Below, piece after piece: positions 21,205 to 32,109 of a stretch of DNA of 64,000 bases (within the stretch, counting starts at the first letter, position 1; each line of letters opens with the position of its first letter). A program made the translations under genes and the position numbers. Origin of the DNA: Cristatella mucedo (lineage: Eukaryota > Bryozoa > Phylactolaemata > Cristatellidae); NCBI GenBank assembly GCA_009760855.2, contig WPIO01000019.1:1200001-1264000 (forward strand), written 5' to 3'. The notes under the pieces were generated by a model. The model saw only the letters and a program-made list of their open reading frames with translations, was not told the origin of the DNA and ran no database searches.

Positions 21205-22760
21205 TATGATAATAATAATAATATCAACACAGTTGTATAGTGCCATGAGAGAATCCCATCTCTTTCTAGGCCCTTTACAAATGCTGCCAAGAAAGCACGA
21301 TCAAATTTTAGTGGTAGCATGCTCAATAAACAACAAGAATAAATAACATGTTTAGGGATGACATGCACAGGGTCAGCATGCAAATATGGTTAGTGGCAGC
21401 ATGCACAGTGTAATATAATTCATTTGCATAGCGCCCCAAGAGAACTAAATCTCTATTCATGTGCTTCACATACGCCTCAGGGCTCGAGCCCACGACCTCA
21501 GCCAGACTTTAGTCGGGGCGAGCACCTTAACCACTGGACCAACCCAGCTCGGCAGCGTACATAAGCACACCAAGGATAGATCAAATGAACCCACTAAATG
21601 TTGTTATAAATAGATGCGTTTGTAGCTTCTTTTTTAAACGTTGTCAAGTCAGGGGATGTCGTGACGTCAGTCGGGAGTTCCAGGCTTTGGGAGCATTGGA
21701 ACTAAGGGCACCATCTCTAAAGAGCTTGGGGTTCGAGCTATGTGTAGCTAAACGATTTGATTCAGAAAAGTGCGTGTTACGATGCCTAGCCTCGTGGGGG
21801 AGTAGATCTGATAGGTTGGCTGGAGCCAAAGAACGAAGTGATCGAAAAGTGAGTGACAGAACCTTGAAGTCGATGAGCTGCTTGACAGGGACTAGTTGTC
21901 TTCTTTGATTGGGATATAAACTTTAGGATAAGGTTGCTCGTGGCCTCCTTGAATGTAGACATTAAGGTGCTGAACGGTACTGCGGGACAGGAGTCTAGAG
22001 AGGATGCTGCCACTCTAGGGACGGACTCCCCAATCTTGTCTATCTTGTTGACAAAGAAGGCAGAGAAGCAAGATCACCACAAGGATCACAAGGTAGAGAG
22101 TTAACTTGGGTGCAGCTAAGGACATGATTGATTGCAGACACTAGCAATTTTGGATTGTGCATCTTCCATACAACAATGCTTTTATGGAAGCTAAACTTAG
22201 CCTTTGCTAGGATCGATTGGTATGATCTACACTAGTCCTGTCGATGGACTGTCAGCCTGGATCTTGAGCTTCAAGCTTAGGCTTAGTAGACCAAGCTTGC
22301 TTAATTTATTCGGGTCAGATAAGCTGAACATAGAAATTATAGGTGATGGTATAGTTATAGGGGAAATTTTGGTTGAGTGTGTTACCCTTGATGTGAGTAG
22401 GATCATGCACATTAGCCACAAGAGAAAATGAGTTAGTCAGCACACAAAATTCTGTGCTGAAGCCATCAAATAAGTTATCAAAATGGGCGTTAAAATCAAC
22501 CATAACGAGGAAAGATTCATTTTTTGCACATAAAATTGAAATAAGATCAGATAAATCTGAGATAGAAGAGGGCTAGCTACTTACTGGGGGGGGGGACAGA
22601 CTATTGAGACCATTGGCAGCCTGTTTTCGGATGAATTCAGAATAAGAGATTCGAAAGACTGTTTCGACGGAAATGCAAACTTGAAATTGGAAGACGAGCG
22701 TGTGATGACAACGACTCCACCTCAGTTTCAATTGATCTATGGGTATGAAAGAAGAAGCTT
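21205..22760 (-). pseudogene. LINE-A copy with EN domain, RT core deleted, SINE-A inside
   Basis: On the minus strand, an EN part comes first: a GGVVVITRSS-like stretch near 22700, VDFNAHFDNLFDGFSTEF at 22450-22503, then HDPTHIKGNTLNQNF. Next is an EN-RT linker (SVPRVAASSLDSCPAVPFS, EATSNLILKFISQSKK, about 21900-22030). The copy then jumps straight to the RT C-terminal end (KQLIDFKVLS-like, 21890) and the 3' UTR. The GDFN motif reads VDFN. The whole RT catalytic core is absent. SINE-A interrupts the 3' UTR at 21412-21551. Confidence 0.75.
21412..21551 (-). repeat. SINE-A inserted in LINE-A 3' UTR
   Basis: A full-length SINE-A. LINE-A reads GCATGCACAGTG on one side and CAGCGTACATAAGCAC on the other, which join into the normal UTR order. 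Confidence 0.9.
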
Positions 22761-22794
22761 GGCTGGGACTTGTGGCTGGGACGTGCGGCTAGAT

Positions 22795-23000
22795 TGTTCG
22801 GTTGCCTGTGAGACCTCCGTTGGGATCTAATACTCTGGCCGTCCTGTTTGACGACTGCCTGGAGTTCACGAATTTCCTTCAGAATGCCTCAACGGCCATT
22901 CGTCAGCAATCTGATCCATGTCCAAAAATAGGGTCTACCAATGGCTATTCAGAAAGCTCTTACCATGTCTCTGGTTCACTTAAGGCAAAGCATGCTACTA
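22795..23000 (+). pseudogene. LINE-C RT C-terminal fragment
   Basis: LGSNTLAVLFDDCLEFTNF corresponds to the PRNLVVLFDRCLNFESFF stretch at 24585-24640, the post-palm region of RT. The rest is decayed. Confidence 0.55.
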
Positions 23001-23399
23001 TCCTGTACAGTTGATTCAATACATGAAACTGTGAAGTTGAAATTTAAGTTCAACGAGTTTAGTCGCAGGTCTTATTTTGCTAGAGGAGCTGTTTCGGATT
23101 CGTCAGATGATAAAAATCGTTATTATCATTCTGGGGCACAACATGGCCCTCTACGGCTGTTATGATCTCATGCTGCCATTTCTATGCTACCGACTGGTTT
23201 GGTTGTCATCCTGGCTCAGCCATGCCTCGCATCGTTTCTCTCTTGTCTGAGAGAAGTCTGTTGGCTACTTATGTTTACCGAAAGTCTAAATGGTCTCACT
23301 GCCCGGATATTAAGGTTCGGCCGATTAGCTGTTCTGCCTTCTTCGCTAAGCAATTGCACATACGCACAGTGTCTCCGTAACGCTACCTCTGACTTAGTC

Positions 23400-25325
23400 A
23401 AATGTTGAGTCGCAGCCTGCGACCTTATTCAGGAATTTTCCCGAGATTCCTTTAAGCATATTTGCTGTCTTGATAAATTCCAGTAAAATGAGCTAGTCTG
23501 CTAAGGACTCTATACCATTCCCTCTGTGGTCTTCACCGGCAGATCAACGTAGTGCAGCCATAACACAAATTTTTAATGCTTCTCTGGATAATGGGGTTCT
23601 TCCGAAATCTTAGAAATCGGCCATCGTTCGATTGATATATCAAAGGCTTGAGTTGAATTCAGAGGTTTATAAAAAAATATATCCTAGCTGATTAAGCAGC
23701 CTCTTTTTTGTATAGTGACAGAAGAGCCTTTACGGCTATCACCACCGCTTGCAGTGGCGATAAAGGATCGCCCACTGCCGAAATCGAACTCACGACCTCG
23801 GTCCCGAGGTCGTGAAAGCAACCACTTTACCTAGTGTGCCATAAGGGCTCACAATAAGGTTTGAGCAAACTATCGCCCAGTTTCCTTTCTTCTTTTTGTC
23901 AAAGATTCTCAAATTATTGTTGCTAAGCAGCTTTAAGAATGCATTGATGGAACTGAGCTGACAGAAAAATTCCAGTCCGGATTCAAATGATACAACTTCA
24001 CTGAAACTGCCCTCCTCCATCGGAAAAATGACATTACAAGCAGCCATAATGACGTCGATGCGACTGCACTGGCCCTGCTTGATCTATCAGCTGTGTACGA
24101 GACTAATAATCACGATATTCTACTTAAAATATTGAGGAAACTGATGAATCTGATAGACAAGGCACTGGCTTAAGTCAAATTGTACTTGTCCAGTCGTGTT
24201 CAATCACCGTTGTGCAATGGTCAAGTACCATTAACTAGATAGGTTACCTGTAGAGTTCTGCAAGAGTCTCTTCTTGGTCTTTTGCTGTTCTCTATTTATA
24301 CCGAGCATCCAGGAAAAAGTGATTCGGTCCATAGGATCGTCTATCACTTTTATGGTGATGGCACTCAGCCGTACGTGTCATTTAAACCATCAGAATCTGC
24401 TGCAGCAACTGATAAACTGAATGGTAGCGTTGCAGACATTCAATCCTGGACGTCGAAAAACGTTCATGAACGAAAAGACGATGCAATCAAACTACTATTT
24501 ATAAGAAACCCCCAAGAGCAGCTGGTCTCGGACAATTTGCTCTTCTTCTAATAGCTGCTGCTGCTGTCCGATTGTCACCATGTCCTAGGAATTTAGTTGT
24601 CCTCTTTGATAGATGCTTAAATTTTGAAAGTTTCTTTAAGAAAACTACCTCCACAGCTAGCCATCTCGCTCGATCCCTGTCTAAAATTAGGGACTGTCTT
24701 CCACATTGGCCTGCAAAAAATTTAACTAGCTCGTTGATTTTGTCCAGGCAGGACTACCACGATTCTGCTTTGGCTGGGCTACCGTAAAAGTACATTAAGC
24801 CTCCGAAGCTCGTGATAAATATGGCTGCTATGCTAGTTAGCAACTCCCAGAGGTTCAGCCACGTGTCAACTTTGCCAATGGAGCACCAATGGCTTCCGGT
24901 CGATCTGGGAGTACAGAGCACAATTCTCACGCTGATCCTCAAGGCCCGCCATGGCTTGGCTCCTTCATGCCTAGCTGAACTGCTGCACAGGTTTCACCCG
25001 ACTCGTGCCCCCCATGTCTTCTAGGTTCTATTCCTACACCTTATGTCTGCCGGCAACAGAGGCTTTACCTCTGCAGGTCCTAGACTGTGGAACTCGCTTC
25101 CATGATTCTTGCGCAACAACATTTGCTCTCCTGCATCCCGGCTGTGGCACATCCTTACCTGCAGTCCTAATGTGCTACTGCCATGCTACTCATTCATTGA
25201 GTGCCCTAATGACTCTGCTGCTCTTCTGACTTTCTCTTTTTTTTTCGCGAAATGAAGTCTGTTGGCTGCCGTATGCCTGGCAAAAGCTGCTTAGGCTTTT
25301 TGTATGAAATAAAACAGATTCCTGT
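23400..25325 (+). pseudogene. LINE-C reverse transcriptase, long decayed copy
   Basis: RT motifs appear in order: a SLDNGVLPKS..KSAIVRLIYQ start (23580-23640), after SINE-B a NYRPVSFLLF-like segment (23870), KFQSGFK (23960), ALLDLSAVYETNNHD (24076-24118), LQESLLGLLLFSIYTEH (24255-24310) and the palm box FYGDGTQ (24350), where the ADD catalytic pair is damaged. Then come RNLVVLFDRCLNFESFFKK, LSRQDYHDSALAGLP, MEHQWLPVDLGVQS and LQVLDCGTRF. The non-coding end (GTCTGTTGGCTGCCGTATGC) matches the LINE-C 3' UTR elsewhere. Several stops and frameshifts make it non-functional. Confidence 0.8.
23670..23850 (-). repeat. SINE-B inserted in LINE-C
   Basis: Near full-length. AGGTTT occurs on both sides (about 23664 and 23855) and is a likely short target-site duplication. 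LINE-C (GAGGT...GAGCAAACT, compare 62585-62600) resumes immediately. Confidence 0.88.
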
Positions 25326-25492
25326 GTAAAACCCACTTAGTTCTTTTGACTTTGAGGAGTTACAGATGTAGATACATTAAATTACTGAAACCATTTTATC
25401 TGGAGCAACAGCCATATCACATCACTTCTTACCAACTTGGCTGGGTCCATATCAAGCAGCTTATCGGCATCAAGGTTGTGTCACTCATACTT

Positions 25493-25612
25493 ATAATGAT
25501 AACAATAGTAATAGTATTACATTTGATAAAGCACCCTCGGAGAACTCAATCTCTTTCTAGGCGCTCTTTCTAGAGGCTTTACAATCGCTGAAAAGGAAGC
25601 ACGATCGAATGG
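25493..25612 (-). repeat. LINE-A 3' tail fragment
   Basis: Tail (AATAGTAATAG), the hairpin and GCTGAAAAGGAAGCACGATCG. A short internal duplication (CTTTCTAGGCGCT/CTTTCTAGAGGCT) is present. Confidence 0.85.
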
Positions 25613-25949
25613 TTAAATCCGAACTATGTTGCACTGGATGCGCATTCGGTACATCGAGGGTATTTAATATGCTTAACCCTGACTGTTCCAGTCAAAACAT
25701 TATCTGCAGTGTGCATTTTCTGTAGCTAGTGACTAATAACTACAACCATAGTAAGTATTTGTTTCTCTTTATCCACATGCGCACGATTTAAGGCAGTCCA
25801 TGCACCCACCTCCTTTTTTAACAAAGACCAGCTGAACTACTACCTACTTACTTAAGCCTACTTTGGCCCCAATATTCTTTTGCTCCTGCCTGTACCTATG
25901 CAAAATACCCCATAGTCAGACTGTAATTGGGGTTGACATCGTATCTTTC

Positions 25950-26455
25950 ATTCTTCTGACTCAGTCGTTTAGCTGTGCCTTCAAACAACGTTACCTCCTT
26001 TGGTGACAGTGCCTCTGGTTCATATGCTCCCATATATGCGTGTCATTTTTACAACAGTCTAAGAGAATTTAATCTCTGTCTGCGCACTTAACATACGTCG
26101 AAAGGCTCGAGCTAATGACCCTGGTCGTTAAAAGTGAGAGCGCCTTACCCCTGTGCCAACCCGGCAGCATTCACATAGCCTGGAACTAACTCACTGCCCA
26201 CTGACTTAACGACTTCTATTGACTCGATGTTTAAAAATAAAAAACAACAAAAAACAGCCCATAATCCACCCTTTTCTCGAAGCAGTTGCTCAGTCCACGT
26301 GAATTGCCTTTTGTGTGCATGGATGTATGCGCTGAAACTGTGGGTGCTATCATTAACCAATCGACCCGTTTTCTTGCCAGCATATGTAAAAAGCTTGGAG
26401 AGACATTTAGCTCTCTTTGGATGCTATGCATGACGTCTTATTATTAATATCCTGA
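25950..26455 (+). pseudogene. LINE-A 3' part, interrupted by SINE-A
   Basis: TTTGGTGACAGTGCCTCTGG, TATGCTCCCA, then after the SINE GCCTGGAACTAACTCACTGC, AACAG..CATAATCCACCC and a diverged 3' UTR with GAGAGACATTTAGCTCTCTTTGG and TTATTATTAA. It belongs to the same older subfamily as the 46 kb copy. Confidence 0.75.
26037..26175 (-). repeat. SINE-A inserted in LINE-A, diverged
   Basis: Minus strand: GGTTGGCACAGGGGTAAGGCGC head, GGTCATTAGCTCGAGCC B region and an AGAGATTAAATTCTCTTAGAC tail. Confidence 0.78.
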
Positions 26456-26503
26456 TTGTTTTTCGAAGTTGTAGACAGGATACATACATACACAGCCACA
26501 CTA

Positions 26504-26504
<1 letters not shown>

Positions 26505-26541
<37 letters not shown>
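26505..26541. repeat. (TA)n microsatellite
   Basis: About 18 TA units. Confidence 0.95.
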
Positions 26542-26544
<3 letters not shown>

Positions 26545-26689
26545 TGTATGTAGATTGATATGCACTCTGTATACACGTGTAAACGTATATTGCACACTGA
26601 ATGCCTGCAAAGAAGCTGGCAAAATTGTAAATGCCCTACAGAACAGTCTCCCACACATTGCTGCAACACAGTCTCACAGCTTCGTGTAG

Positions 26690-27355
26690 TTACTTACATA
26701 AAGTCGTGCATTAGCATTAGGCTGTACAAGAAATAGGCTGACAGTCTAGTGTTTAACCTTGCACTTTGAAGAGCTGCTCCTTATACCACTGTTCCTGCCG
26801 CCATTGCTACTAGATGCATGCGTGAGAACTAGCTGCTGCATCAGAAGGTTGCTTGCAGTAATCACTTGAACATGCTCACCGCTAATGCTTGCCTAGTCTG
26901 TCGGGAAGAGAAGGACGAGACGAATCGGCTTTCGGCTTTTGAGAGCCAACTGGTAAGTTGAGGCTTGAAAATTCGGAATACAAGGCACGTTTTGCATTCG
27001 ACTGCTGACTAAAGACACGTTGGTCTGGGTATTCCCTTGTACATTTTCCTATATAACAAAGTGCACTCAAAAATGCATTTGATGCAGGCAGCATCTAGCA
27101 GCTCTAGTCCTGCCCCCTGACGGCATGAAAGAAAATCGTCGCCTATCCAGTTGCCTGCTGATCCTCCAGACGCAAATTATCCCCGTGGGGTCCAACCCGG
27201 AGAGGACCACTGGAACACTGAAGTGCTTGATTCAAGGTACTCTGCAATGCTTCAAACAGTTTGCTCCACATGATTCAGTGACAATCTCCCAGGCCAAGTA
27301 GAACAGTGTTTGCTCTCCCATGTTTGTTGCATCCTGCACACACTCATGCAAAAAC
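26690..27355. other. anonymous DNA
   Basis: No feature was recognised. Confidence 0.35.
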
Positions 27356-27360
27356 AAGCA

Positions 27361-27455
27361 TACACACACACACACACGCACACACGGGGCAGGCATACAC
27401 ACACACATGCACACACACACACACGCACACACGGGGCAGGCATGCACACACACAT

Positions 27456-27541
<86 letters not shown>

Positions 27542-27625
27542 ACACACACACACACACACACGTGCATGCGAACACACGCACATACACACCACACATATGC
27601 GGACACATATACTCACATAAACACA
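27361..27625. repeat. (CA)n microsatellite with a 47-bp duplication
   Basis: About 260 bp of CA-rich DNA. A 47-bp unit carrying CGCACACACGGGGCAGGCAT occurs twice in tandem (from 27377 and from 27424). All open frames here are artefacts. Confidence 0.95.
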
Positions 27626-27639
27626 CACCTGCACGTACT

Positions 27640-28560
27640 AACGTGCAAGTTCATTCGCGCTTGTACATAGGTGTGCGCCGTGAGCGCGATGCTAAATAGC
27701 ATGTACGTAAACTTAATTTTTCAGATCAAAGATCATTCTTTTCAAAGTATCAGTTGTAGCATTTTTTGCAGAGTAAACGGTAAGAGTACTGCGAGCGTTT
27801 TTTGTGTTCCCCTGGGTCACTGCAATCGGTTTGAGCAGTGCAGCGGCTCTGCGCTCCGATCGAGCGCTCTGATCGGTCGGTTCACGAGCAGCTGAGCACT
27901 TCCTTTTCTCCTATGACTGAAGGGTGCTTCGCTAATGAACACCCACGCCTGCCACAGCCGGCAGATAGCAGCTCGGACATGGGTGGCAGCGCTCCAGACT
28001 TCTGACGACCGGGTGACTGCGCTTTGCTCAGGCACTGTCATCTGCTGAGCAGGTTTAGGGTTCACTGACGTCCTGCAGAGGAATCCCTATTAGGCAATGT
28101 AAAAGCTAGTTTAGTTACGTGCACAGAAAAAGATAAAGGTCGGCTGATTCTAAGGCTCTATTTCTGGTTGGTAAGGACAAGAGCTGCACGTTCAGAAGCT
28201 ACAGTCCTTCCCACAATCCGAGCACCGGTGCAAGTCATCAAGCACTGGCATGACGTGGCTGGTGAATCTACCTCCTCCAGCTGACTGGCTGCAGTGGCTG
28301 CACCAATGTAGGCACTGGGACGATTGTAGAACTCCACAGAAATCACACATGCCCATGCCATGCATCACTAAAAAGTGTAGTGTCGTTAACATATGGTCTG
28401 TATATTCTATAGCACGAAAGGGCCATCCACATTTGTCTAACAATGAGGGTCAAGTACAACTGACGAGCCATCACTTCAGATGGCTTTTAATAAGGTCTAA
28501 ACAATAGAATGTGGTGCAGCTGATATTGGTAACAAATATAACTCAGCAACAGCCAATAAT
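27640..28560. other. anonymous DNA
   Basis: Nothing specific was seen. Short open frames have no support. Confidence 0.35.
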
Positions 28561-28564
28561 CCCT

Positions 28565-28725
28565 AACAACTGCTGATTAAACTGACTAATTTGTCAGATC
28601 GTTCAGCAGAGGAGTCTTCGGAAGCCATGCCTTACTTGCAGTGGGCAATAATAAGTTGCGTGCTGCAAGATGATTCAAACACATGACCAGGATCTTAAAG
28701 AGAAAACTCCTTATCCCTGGCCCAG
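28565..28725 (-). repeat. SINE-B, very diverged
   Basis: GCTGATTAAACTG, GCAGAGGAGTCTT, CTTACTTGCAGTGGGCAATAA and GATTCAAACACATGACC keep the order of the SINE-B end, body and B box. Confidence 0.55.
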
Positions 28726-28929
28726 GACGAGAAATAATGCAAAGCAAGCAGATGATCAATCAAGCAGAGCTGCACACAGTAATGTTGCCCGTTAGAAATC
28801 ATGTGTCGGAAACCTGCTTCAATATTTCTCTTTTGTCATATCCTGGCCGACTTATTGGATCGACACTGTTTTCTTCAAAGTCCGGTCACCTTGCACCATG
28901 TCATCTTGAACCGTGAGAATGTGATTGCA

Positions 28930-28937
28930 GATATATA

Positions 28938-29017
<80 letters not shown>
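28930..29017. repeat. (TA)n microsatellite
   Basis: Almost 90 bp of TA. Confidence 0.97.
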
Positions 29018-29018
<1 letters not shown>

Positions 29019-29249
29019 CACATTAGGATTGTATAACATGTTCGCATTTGCTCGGCACATTTTCATCATTTCGGCTAACACATGAGTAAAGATCTGATGA
29101 ATCACCAGCTTCATTCATGTTGTGGCTCACTAGCCTGAGTATCATGTCTACCTGTCACTTCTACTCCTCTAACATACTTGTCCATAAGCCGGTCTGACTA
29201 TCTTATCTGCAATTATTGCTATTTAATTTTGGATAACGCCAAGAAATTC

Positions 29250-29730
29250 AGGCGACTCCCCATGCTGTCAAATTTAGCTTAAGAATGCGCTCGAACCGAG
29301 CGCTCCGAGGTGTAGCATAGGTGCATGGTATAGCATCACTGCTTGATGACCGACCCCATCCCTGCCAACGTGGCGCTGGCTGAGAGGTGGGAAAGACCTG
29401 CAGCAGGCAGTGCGTCTGTGGCCCTGTGGCCCTGGCTGTAGACCGTAGACCGTCGAGGGTGCGAATTGTTTGGGCTTGGACCTCAGACATGGCGGCCAGT
29501 GTAGGCCTTCTAAGCGTCCTAGGCGCTCGTTGGCTGCGGCGAATGTGTGCATTTGAACAAGATGACGGATGCCGCTTAAACACAAGGATTGAGACAAGTT
29601 TGCAGTGGCCTGGCCACCGAGCCGGTACGGTAGCGAGCAATGGACACTGCTCGATTGCAGAAAGCTGCTCAGAGGACGAACAGCATGGGGAGTGAATCTC
29701 ACTTCGGTGGCGGCACTTTTTGCCACTATT
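29250..29730. other. anonymous DNA, moderately CpG-rich
   Basis: Open frames exist on both strands (29274-29726 minus, 150 codons). The plus-strand frame 29489-29695 starts with an ATG in good context (GACATGGCG) just after a CAG that could be a splice acceptor. It begins MAASVGLLSVLGARWLRRM, a mitochondrial-presequence-like stretch. No domain follows and no gene is called. Confidence 0.2.
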
Positions 29731-29985
29731 TCACGGACTTTTCGGACCCACTGTGTTCAGTCACCCACCCAGACACAGAGCTGACAGCAGCAAAAAAGAC
29801 ATACACTTAGCAAGGGCGGTGTTTAGAGGAAAGATCGGCATGTGCTTATGGAGCAGAATTATGTACTCCAGAAAGCATGTCTATCGGCAGTCAACTTTCA
29901 GGTGTGGTCTGCGACTTCATCACTGAACGAGTTCAGTCACTGCCATGCCGGCAGGTGACTGACACGGCAGAGAGGTTGCAGACAG

Positions 29986-30222
<237 letters not shown>

Positions 30223-30436
30223 TCTCGAGCTCATGAACTGTTCTCGAGCTCAATGGTGAACGGTGAAGATGCATAGCCAGTCACACAAGCCAAGTGCAAG
30301 GGTAGGGGTGCAAGATTCTACATGCCTGCCTGCTGCCTAGCAAAGCAATCTGCAGCTGCAACAGGCACACTGGCCTTCTGAATCGGTCCTGGTCGGTCCT
30401 GAGCTGATCCCCTGTGGCAGACCTCTGGCTATATAT

Positions 30437-30950
30437 CTCCGTCTGTAAATCCACAAAGCTACAAAGATTATGTGGGTGTTATGCTGGAGAGTTTTATATA
30501 GCACACTCTCAGCCTAAGCAGCTTTCGGTACGCATTTGGTAGCCAGCAGACTTAACCTCACACAACAAAGAGAAAGTGGTAAGCATAGCAGTCAGGAGAG
30601 CAGTTGAGGTAGTGAGTAGCATGGAAGTAGCAGTTTATGATGGCTGGAAAGGATATGCCATAGTCAACAGCAGGAGAGTAGCTGTCGCTGCATACGAATC
30701 ATGGAAGTGAGTTCCACAGTCCAAGACCCGAAGAGCAAAAGCGTCTGTCGCCAGCGGTCTTTAAGAGGAGGAATGAAGCTGTTAATTTATTGTGCATACA
30801 TGACTGAGGGCATGAGGAGGCTGAAACAGTTCAGCTAGGTATGGAGGAGCCAAGCCGTGGCAGGCGTTGTAGGTCAGCTAAGAACTTTGTTCTGTATCAA
30901 TTGTTTAACCGGCATCCATCGTAGCTCTTTTAGCAAAGGAGTCACATTGT
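30437..30950 (-). repeat. LINE-C 3' end
   Basis: It matches 11561-11990. GTGAGTTCCACAGTCCAAGAC is the antisense of the protein stretch VLDCGTRF, and GGCATCCATCGTAGCTC is the antisense of the WLP region. The rest is 3' UTR. Confidence 0.75.
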
Positions 30951-30951
30951 T

Positions 30952-31080
30952 ATAGCACCCTCAGAGAACTTGAATTTATTTTAAGCACGTTACATATGCC
31001 GTAAAGAAAGCACGGTCGAATGGTTAGCGGCAGCATGCTCAATAGCATCAAGCGCAACATGGTTAGAGGCACGAACGAAT
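30952..31080 (-). repeat. LINE-A 3' tail fragment
   Basis: The hairpin and GGTTAGCGGCAGCATGCTCAATA...AACATGGTTAGAGGCACGAACGAA, without an (ATT)n tail. It abuts LINE-C. Confidence 0.75.
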
Positions 31081-31584
31081 GAGCCTGGCTGGCAGATGAT
31101 CAGACTGTACAACATCTCAGACATCTTTCTTTCGAGACAATTGATTTTGGTCTTTCAGCCAACGAGCCACAGTAAAAGCATGAGGTTTTCACTAGCAAAA
31201 GCAGTGCTAAGCTTTCGCTAGGACTGGGGTAGTATTGAGGCTTTCTCCTCTGACAAGCATGCGATGGCTTGCCTTATCCTAGCCGGAGCTTTCTCTGGCT
31301 CTAACTTCTAAAAAAATATGCGATTCACATTTACACAGTCACATTGTTTCAAGAAGACCTGCGTTCAAGCCGGCTCACCTGCATTTGGCAAGCTTCGTCG
31401 GATTAAAATTCGGTTCTTGGCAAGAGTATATATAATTGGCACGGGAATCGTGGCAGCACCTGCACCCCTCAGAGGTGCAGGTACTGTTCCTATGCTAAGT
31501 AGCTACTTGCTGCCCTCTTTTCGCTATTTATATGTGACCCCTAGAGGATCTGCCAGTACAGGCTGGCAACGTACAGGATACAGG

Positions 31585-31735
31585 AGGTAAGAAGGTGCTC
31601 GCTCTTTACAGCCGTGGTCGTGGGTTCGAATCCTGCAGTTGAGCGATCCTTTATCGCCAACTGCAAGCCGATGGTGATAGCCGATGAGTACCTTCTGCCG
31701 CCTATATAAATGAGGCTGTTAAATCAGCCAAGATT
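31585..31735 (+). repeat. SINE-B body with altered head
   Basis: B box GGTTCGAATCCTGC, GCGATCCTTTATCGCC, TGGTGATAGCC and AAATCAGCCAAGATTTT. The head (GTAAGAAGGTGCTCGCTC) resembles SINE-A more than SINE-B, so it may be a hybrid or heavily mutated. Confidence 0.7.
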
Positions 31736-31842
31736 TTCATATGACTCTGCTGTGAGTCTACGAGGAGCAGCCCTCTAAATTTTCATATGACCCAGTATGG
31801 ATGGACACATAATGTCATTGGTTGCTTGTCGGCAGTACTGTC

Positions 31843-31958
31843 TGAGCGAAGCAGCACCAACAGCACCAGCAGCAGCAGCAGCAGCACCAGCACCAGCAGC
31901 ATCAGCACCAGCACCAGCACCAGCACCAGCAGAAGCAGCAGCTGCTGCTGCTGCTCTG
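31843..31958. repeat. (CAG/CAC)n triplet tract
   Basis: Interspersed CAGCAC and CAGCAG over about 115 bp, ending in a CAGCAGCTGCTGCTG palindrome. Both strands are open here, but the frames read only Ala/Pro/Ser or Leu/Val repeats. Confidence 0.9.
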
Positions 31959-32109
31959 GGCAGGAGCGGCTGCAGATCGGCGCTCGGCACCTGCATTGTA
32001 TTGTCGCAGTGCAAGTTGTTGTTTCTTTTACGGGAGACCATGTGGATCCCATCGGGACGGCAGCGTCAACCGTTCTGTCCCTGCCTCTAACTCAATACCA
32101 CCGCTAGTC

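Noticed and set aside
31450-31478. Hairpin ACCTGCACC...GGTGCAGGT
   Set aside because: Only 9 bp with a bulged extension and no repeat or conservation context; not strong enough to list.
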